From assembly GCF_003666015.1 (NCBI RefSeq), contig NZ_QPLT01000005.1, positions 147,745 to 211,744 of the forward strand: a stretch of 64,000 bases of DNA, written 5' to 3'. The position numbers and the translations under genes are program-made. How positions within the stretch are numbered: position 1 is the first letter of the stretch; each line of letters opens with the position of its first letter. Shown piece after piece: positions 60,834 to 64,000 of this stretch. The stretch is from Halorubrum sp. Atlit-26R (GTDB lineage Archaea; Halobacteriota; Halobacteria; Halobacteriales; Haloferacaceae). The notes under the pieces are model-generated. The model was given only the letters and a program-made list of their open reading frames with translations. It had not been told where the DNA came from and searched no databases.

Positions 60834-61107
60834 CGCTCGTGCCGAACCGCTCGCGGGCTTCCTCTGCGCTCGTCGTCCGTCCCTCACGGATGTCCTCCTC
60901 GGCTTCGAGCAGCGCGACGAGTTCGTCGCGGTCGAACGTCGGGAACTCGACGGCGTCTCGAAGCGTGTACCGGATGAACTCGCTCCGACTGTTGAACCCG
61001 CGCCCTTGCCACGTATCGTCTATCTGTTCGAGGAACGACTCGGTGAGTTTGAAGTTGACCGTGGCGATGTCGTCCCCGCCGTCATCATTCGTAGCTGCTT
61101 CGGACAT
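60826..61107 (-). CDS. Ribbon-helix-helix (CopG-like) antitoxin
   Basis: A 93-residue protein. The central IATVNFKLTESFLEQID... GFNSRSEFIRYTLRDAV forms a ribbon-helix-helix DNA-binding unit, followed by an acidic helical tail (DRDELVALLEAEEDIREG) that would clasp a toxin. The downstream toxin is a remnant, so this is an orphan antitoxin. It could protect against other copies of the toxin or act only as a repressor (inference). Confidence 0.75.
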
Positions 61108-61462
61108 ATAGGCGTAATACACTGATCTTACCAATAGTCGTTTCGGCGGAGCTTCACTCACCGCGTAACCGACGTGGATAACCGCATCGAGGGTGTTCTA
61201 TCACATTGCTGACTAAGCTTCAGTCATTCCTCTGTGAGCGTTGATTAGCGAAATCCGGGGTGTCGCTTGAGGGGACGCGCCCCCGGTCGATTTCGGGTCT
61301 AATCCGCCGCTGTCTGTGAATTAGTTTGTGTGTCCTGATACTTCACCGAATCGCATTACGGCGAGGGATGCCCCGTTTAGCGAGAGAAGCGAATCTTGAA
61401 CGGGTTTCGTTCAGACGAGTATAGACAGAAAAGTATGCGCACAAGGAGTGTACGGCGGAAAG
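61108..61462. other. 355-base gene-free stretch, relatively AT-rich
   Basis: No credible gene is seen between the antitoxin and tRNA-Thr. The sequence is clearly lower in GC than the flanks (ATTAGTTTGTGTGTCCTGA and similar), which is typical of insertion-element remnants or old promoters. No terminal repeats or target-site duplications were found by eye. It likely contains the antitoxin promoter near 61110-61140. Confidence 0.5.
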
Positions 61463-61534
61463 AGCCTGAGGGGGGATTTGAACCCCCGGTCTCGTCCTTA
61501 CCAAGGACGCGCTTTACCGCTAAGCTACCCAGGC
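61463..61534 (-). tRNA. tRNA-Thr (anticodon GGU)
   Basis: On the minus strand the acceptor GCCTGGG pairs with CTCAGGC (one G-U), the anticodon loop TTGGTAA has anticodon GGT between CGTCC and GGACG, and the T-arm is GGGGGTTCAAATCCCCC. A complete 72-nucleotide cloverleaf. Confidence 0.95.
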
Positions 61535-61632
61535 ACGCAAACTGTCGTTGACCGGATTCGACTTTATGGGTTTCGATCCGACGGCGCGGCGTCGGTGGAT
61601 CTGGAACGCTGCCACCGCCGTCAGCGCGACGG

Positions 61633-62298
61633 TCACCGATCCGTCGCGCTGACGGCCCGCTCCGAGATGTCCGCGATGCGGTCGGCGGTCGCGTCCGGCA
61701 GCGCGCGGCCCGCGGGCGGGAACTCGCCGTCGCAGTCGGCCGCGAGGTCGCGGGCGTATTCGAGCAGCTCCTCCGGCGGGTCGCCGCCGACCGCGGTGGT
61801 GCCGGCGACGACCGCGAGTTCGAGCGCGTCCACCTCCAGGTTCCGGTCGAGTCCGGCCGCCGTCTCGGCGTCCGTGCCCTCGCGGTCGCGGAGCGTCTGG
61901 TCGCGTCCGAACGCGCGCACCACGTCGACCGCGGGGCGGGCGGCGTCGGTACACGCTAAAAGCGAGAAGCCGCGGGAGACGAGCACGTCGGCGGCGAGGA
62001 TCTCCATGTCCGCTTCGATGTCGGCCGCGGCGGTCGCCGCGGTCACCCACGGCTCGTCGCGGGCCACCGTGCGCGTGAGGCGTAACCCCTCGTAGATGAG
62101 CTGTACGCCCGCGGCGCGGTCGGCCACGTCGCCGAGGTCCACGTCGGGCTCCAGCGCGCGGGCGGTGACCAGCGCCAGCACGCCGGGGGTCACCGCCGCG
62201 TCGAGGAGCCGGTCGTCGAGGGCCTCGCGGAGCTGTTCGGGTTCGACGTCCGCGAGCGCATCGCGCGCGGCGTCACGCGCTCGCGCGGCATCGTCCAT
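61633..62298 (-). CDS. Helical protein of the DUF7114 type, possibly polyprenyl-synthase-like
   Basis: A 221-residue all-helical protein. The pattern GVQLIYEGLRLTRTVA and AADVLVSRGFSLLACTDAA resembles a prenyl synthase helix bundle (QLxxEGxxLxR and DxLLaxgfxLL), but the DDxxD metal motifs are not visible, so an enzymatic role is doubtful. The family name is from memory. Divergent from the enoyl-CoA hydratase gene. Confidence 0.5.
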   Translation of the reverse strand: MDDAARARDAARDALADVEPEQLREALDDRLLDAAVTPGVLALVTARALEPDVDLGDVADRAAGVQLIYEGLRLTRTVARDEPWVTAATAAADIEADMEILAADVLVSRGFSLLACTDAARPAVDVVRAFGRDQTLRDREGTDAETAAGLDRNLEVDALELAVVAGTTAVGGDPPEELLEYARDLAADCDGEFPPAGRALPDATADRIADISERAVSATDR

Positions 62299-62357
62299 TG
62301 CCGTCCGGTAGACGAGCGAAGGGCAAAGACCTTTGGAAACGAACGGGATCCGGTACC

Positions 62358-63065
62358 GTGATCCGGACCCGAACCGACGGCGACGTGCGCGTCGTCACGC
62401 TCGACCGCCCCGAGGCGCGCAACGCGCTCCGGCCCGCGGACCTGACCGCCCTCCGCGAGGCGTTCGCGGAGCCGGAAGCCGAGGAAGGTCCGCCGGTGAC
62501 GTACCTCCGCAGCGCGGGCGACGCGTTCTGTGCCGGCGCTGACCTCGACGCGGTCGCCGCGCTCGACGACCCGGCGGCGTTCGCGCGGCGCGGGCAGCGC
62601 GCCGCCGCCGCGATCGAGGCGTCGCCGTCGGCCGTCGTCTGCGGGATTGACGGACCGGCCCGCGGCGGCGGAGTGGAGTTGGCGCTGGCGGCCGACGTTC
62701 GCGTCGCGACCCCGCGGGCGACGCTGGCCGAGCCCGGCGTCTCCCTCGGGCTGTTCGGCGCCTGGGGCGGGACGGTCAGGCTCCCGCGCGTCATGGGCGA
62801 GGGCGACGCGCTCGACTTCGCGCTCTCGGGGCGGGTCCTCGACGCGGAGGCGGCGCTGCGGACCGGGCTCGTCTCGCGCGTCGTCGACGACCCGCGTTCG
62901 GTGGCCGACGAGATCGCAGCGGGCGAGGGCGACGCGCTCGCGGCGATCAAGCGCCGGATGCGTGACCGGCGAGAGAGCGGGACGCAGGAAGCTGCGGAGG
63001 CGACGGCGTTCGCCGATCTTCACGACGCGCACGCGGACGAGATCGCTCGACGGAGAGGGGAGTGA
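62358..63065 (+). CDS. Enoyl-CoA hydratase/isomerase family protein
   Basis: A 235-residue crotonase-fold protein starting from GTG (VIRTRTDGDVRVVTLDRPEARNAL). The oxyanion-hole motif SAGDAFCAGADL and IDGPARGGGVELALAADVRVA are present, and the region GVSLGLFGAWGGTVRLPRVMG holds one catalytic Glu/Asp position (the usual Glu of hydratases is replaced around LFGAWGG, so the reaction may differ). Shorter than the typical 255-260 residues, with a compact C terminus. Role in acyl-CoA metabolism. Confidence 0.8.
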   Translation: MIRTRTDGDVRVVTLDRPEARNALRPADLTALREAFAEPEAEEGPPVTYLRSAGDAFCAGADLDAVAALDDPAAFARRGQRAAAAIEASPSAVVCGIDGPARGGGVELALAADVRVATPRATLAEPGVSLGLFGAWGGTVRLPRVMGEGDALDFALSGRVLDAEAALRTGLVSRVVDDPRSVADEIAAGEGDALAAIKRRMRDRRESGTQEAAEATAFADLHDAHADEIARRRGE

Positions 63066-63154
63066 GTCTCCGCGTCGACGGCGGTCGCGCCGCCGCACCG
63101 TCCCGATGTGACAGGTTTAAGTGAGTCTCCGACCAACTGTGAGATGCGAAGCAC

Positions 63155-63225
63155 GCACCGGTAGTGTAGTGGTATCACGCAACCTTGCCATGGTTGCAAC
63201 CCGAGTTCAAATCTCGGCCGGTGCA
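63155..63225 (+). tRNA. tRNA-Gly (anticodon GCC)
   Basis: Acceptor GCACCGG pairs with CCGGTGC (63218-63224, discriminator A), anticodon loop TTGCCAT has anticodon GCC between CAACC and GGTTG, and the T-arm is CGAGTTCAAATCTCG. Complete 71-nucleotide cloverleaf, followed by two tandem fragments of its own 3' end. Confidence 0.95.
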
Positions 63226-63330
63226 TTTTGCGAACGAAGTGAGCAAAATCACCGAGAGAGATTTGAACGCTATCAGTCGCGCGCAGCGAGCGGCGAGCGA
63301 AGCGAGCCGTGAGCGAGCACGTCTGATTCT

Positions 63331-63353
63331 GAGTTCAAATCTCGGCCGGTGCA
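63331..63353 (+). repeat. Duplicate of the tRNA-Gly 3' end (attachment-like site)
   Basis: GAGTTCAAATCTCGG and CCGGTGCA reproduce exactly the last 23 bases of tRNA-Gly (63203-63225), 128 bases downstream. Integrating elements that use tRNA genes leave such copies as their far attachment site, so this can be an att remnant. Confidence 0.7.
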
Positions 63354-63402
63354 CTCCTTTCAGTCGTGGCCCGGCCTGACTCCCGCTCGCTGCGCTCGCG
63401 GG

Positions 63403-63470
63403 AGTCTCGGTCGGTGTATTTCTCGAACGTCGTGAGAGATATCTCTGCCAGATCTGAACGCTATCAATTA
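63403..63470 (+). repeat. Third, diverged copy of the tRNA-Gly tail and following sequence
   Basis: TCTCGGTCGGTGTATTT then CGAACGTCGTGAG and GATCTGAACGCTATCA aligns with the sequence at 63213-63291 (TCTCGGCCGGTGCATTTTGCGAACG...TTTGAACGCTATCA) with several changes and shorter spacing. Together with the exact copy at 63331 it shows at least two tandem duplications at this tRNA gene. Confidence 0.6.
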
Positions 63471-63857
63471 TTTATAAATCGACGGTAGATCGGTGGAGCA
63501 CACCTCCAAAGCCCCAGCCGCGAGGCCGCAGTACGCTCGTTGCGCTCCTCGCTCGCTCCGCTCGCTGCGGTGCTTACGTCGCCTACTGCGGCCTCGCGGC
63601 TGCCCCTTTGAGTCCCGCCCAGCACCACCGGAAGACGTTCCTGCTCGCTCCCTTCGGTCGCTGCGCGGGCTGCGACTTCCGTGCTCCCGCTCGCTTCGCT
63701 CGCGGGAACGCACCGCACAGCGCCTCACACCTCCCCAGCCTCGTCGCTGGCGGCCTTCGCTGCGCTCCGGCCGCCAGCGACTCCCTCGCGCGTGCTCCTC
63801 GCGGCCGCCTTCGGCGGCCACTCGGAGGCACGCGCCACCGCCTCGTTCCCTTATAAA
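63471..63857 (-). repeat. Dispersed structured element, copy 4 (with an 85-base insertion)
   Basis: Boxes TTTATAA (63471-63477) and TTATAAA (63851-63857). Block CCTCCAAAGCCCCAG starts at 63503. Helix 1 is a perfect 16-bp inverted repeat CCGCGAGGCCGCAGTA / TACTGCGGCCTCGCGG (63518-63533, 63584-63599). Helix 2 has 13-bp arms GTCGCTGGCGGCC/GGCCGCCAGCGAC. Helix 3 (63801-63809, 63813-63821) has one changed base that gives G-U on the minus strand only. Between CTGCCCCTTTGAGTCCCGCCC and the ACCGCACAGC block it has an extra stretch of about 85 bases with its own hairpin (TCCCGC...GCGGGA), absent from the other copies. Confidence 0.72.
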
Positions 63858-63894
63858 TAACTCAGAACTGGTCGGTCGCGTAAAGTTAGAGGAT

Positions 63895-63939
63895 GAGGCG
63901 GTCGATTTCTGAGTGTCTATGCCAGAATTCGACCGCCTC
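63895..63939. repeat. Hairpin at the left side of the IS6-type element
   Basis: GAGGCGGTCGATTTCT (63895-63910) faces AGAATTCGACCGCCTC (63924-63939), 15 of 16 bases complementary. The second arm lies within the start of the transposase reading frame. Such a hairpin could be the terminal or subterminal inverted repeat or a translational control structure of the insertion element. Confidence 0.5.
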
Positions 63940-64000
63940 AGCGAACGTATAGCGTGGATCGACTTGTCGTTTGTGGAGCGAGATCGAACTCCGCGTTGGG
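63919..64000 (+). CDS. IS6-family transposase, start only (runs off the window)
   Basis: The first 27 codons read MPEFDRLSERIAWIDLSFVERD and on, the N-terminal pattern of haloarchaeal IS6-type transposases (usually MPE-x-x-RL-x...WIDL-x-FVER). The gene continues beyond the right edge, so DDE residues cannot be checked. The insertion sits right after copy 4 of the dispersed element (GTAAAGTTAGAGG near 63880 may be its terminal sequence). Confidence 0.7.
   Translation, partial: MPEFDRLSERIAWIDLSFVERDRTPRW

Noticed and set aside
63066..63154. A possible gene between the enoyl-CoA hydratase and tRNA-Gly
   Set aside because: The 89 bases contain no plausible start and length; they look like the tRNA promoter region.

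Overview
This window is chromosomal DNA from a halophilic archaeon of the class Halobacteria, most likely a high-GC member of the Haloferacales such as Halorubrum. The genus is a guess from overall protein similarity. The evidence is very high GC, strongly acidic proteins, TATA-like boxes about 30 bases before many start codons (leaderless transcripts), ATGA/TGATG overlaps inside operons, and haloarchaeal or archaeal markers: PitA (Cld-Dabb fusion), NMD3, PDCD5, the JAMM protease, a TbsP-like regulator, and a Tat lipoprotein signal.

Layout. 1-4 kb: HemK2-type methyltransferase tail, two MetE-like barrels and a TIM-barrel isomerase. 4-13.2 kb: mostly minus-strand genes (Eis-like acetyltransferase, Old Yellow Enzyme, divergent receiver protein, SufS, cupin, YcaO, TbsP-like regulator). 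13.4-18 kb: plus-strand GlyA, small membrane proteins, OCD-family enzyme, phosphodiesterase and a VapBC-like pair. 18-27 kb: aldehyde ferredoxin oxidoreductase, PAS-GAF kinase, DUF5806 protein, adenylate kinase, EMC3-like insertase, DHH phosphoesterase and stress proteins. 27-36 kb: PitA, an ABC-2 exporter with a PadR regulator, an SDR enzyme and an SsuABC/TauABC-like importer. 36-48 kb: DeoC, class III aminotransferase, RdgB-like pyrophosphatase, DUF2342 and M42 metallopeptidases, tRNA-Glu, APC transporter with USP, JAMM protease and an XPD/DinG-like helicase. 48-58 kb: NMD3, PDCD5, PP-loop ATPase, ferritin-like protein, HisS, CBS membrane protein and LivHMGF. 58-64 kb: LipA, a putative nuclease, phosphatase, an antitoxin with a decayed toxin, tRNA-Thr, enoyl-CoA hydratase, tRNA-Gly with tandem tail fragments, and the start of an IS6-type transposase at the window edge.

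The most striking content is non-coding. Four copies of a dispersed element of about 300-390 bp (near 2.9, 18.2, 27.5 and 63.6 kb) occupy most of the large gene-free gaps. Each has the same short conserved blocks, three hairpins whose arms differ between copies while pairing is kept, and TTTATAA-like boxes at both ends. In two copies an arm change gives G-U on one strand and A-C on the other, which suggests that the strand ending in CUUUGGAGG is the functional RNA. I do not recognise the element as a named family. Other loose ends are a 26-bp tandem repeat between pitA and the ABC exporter, tRNA-Gly tail duplications suggesting past integrations, and palindromes next to the VapBC-like pair and the aminotransferase.
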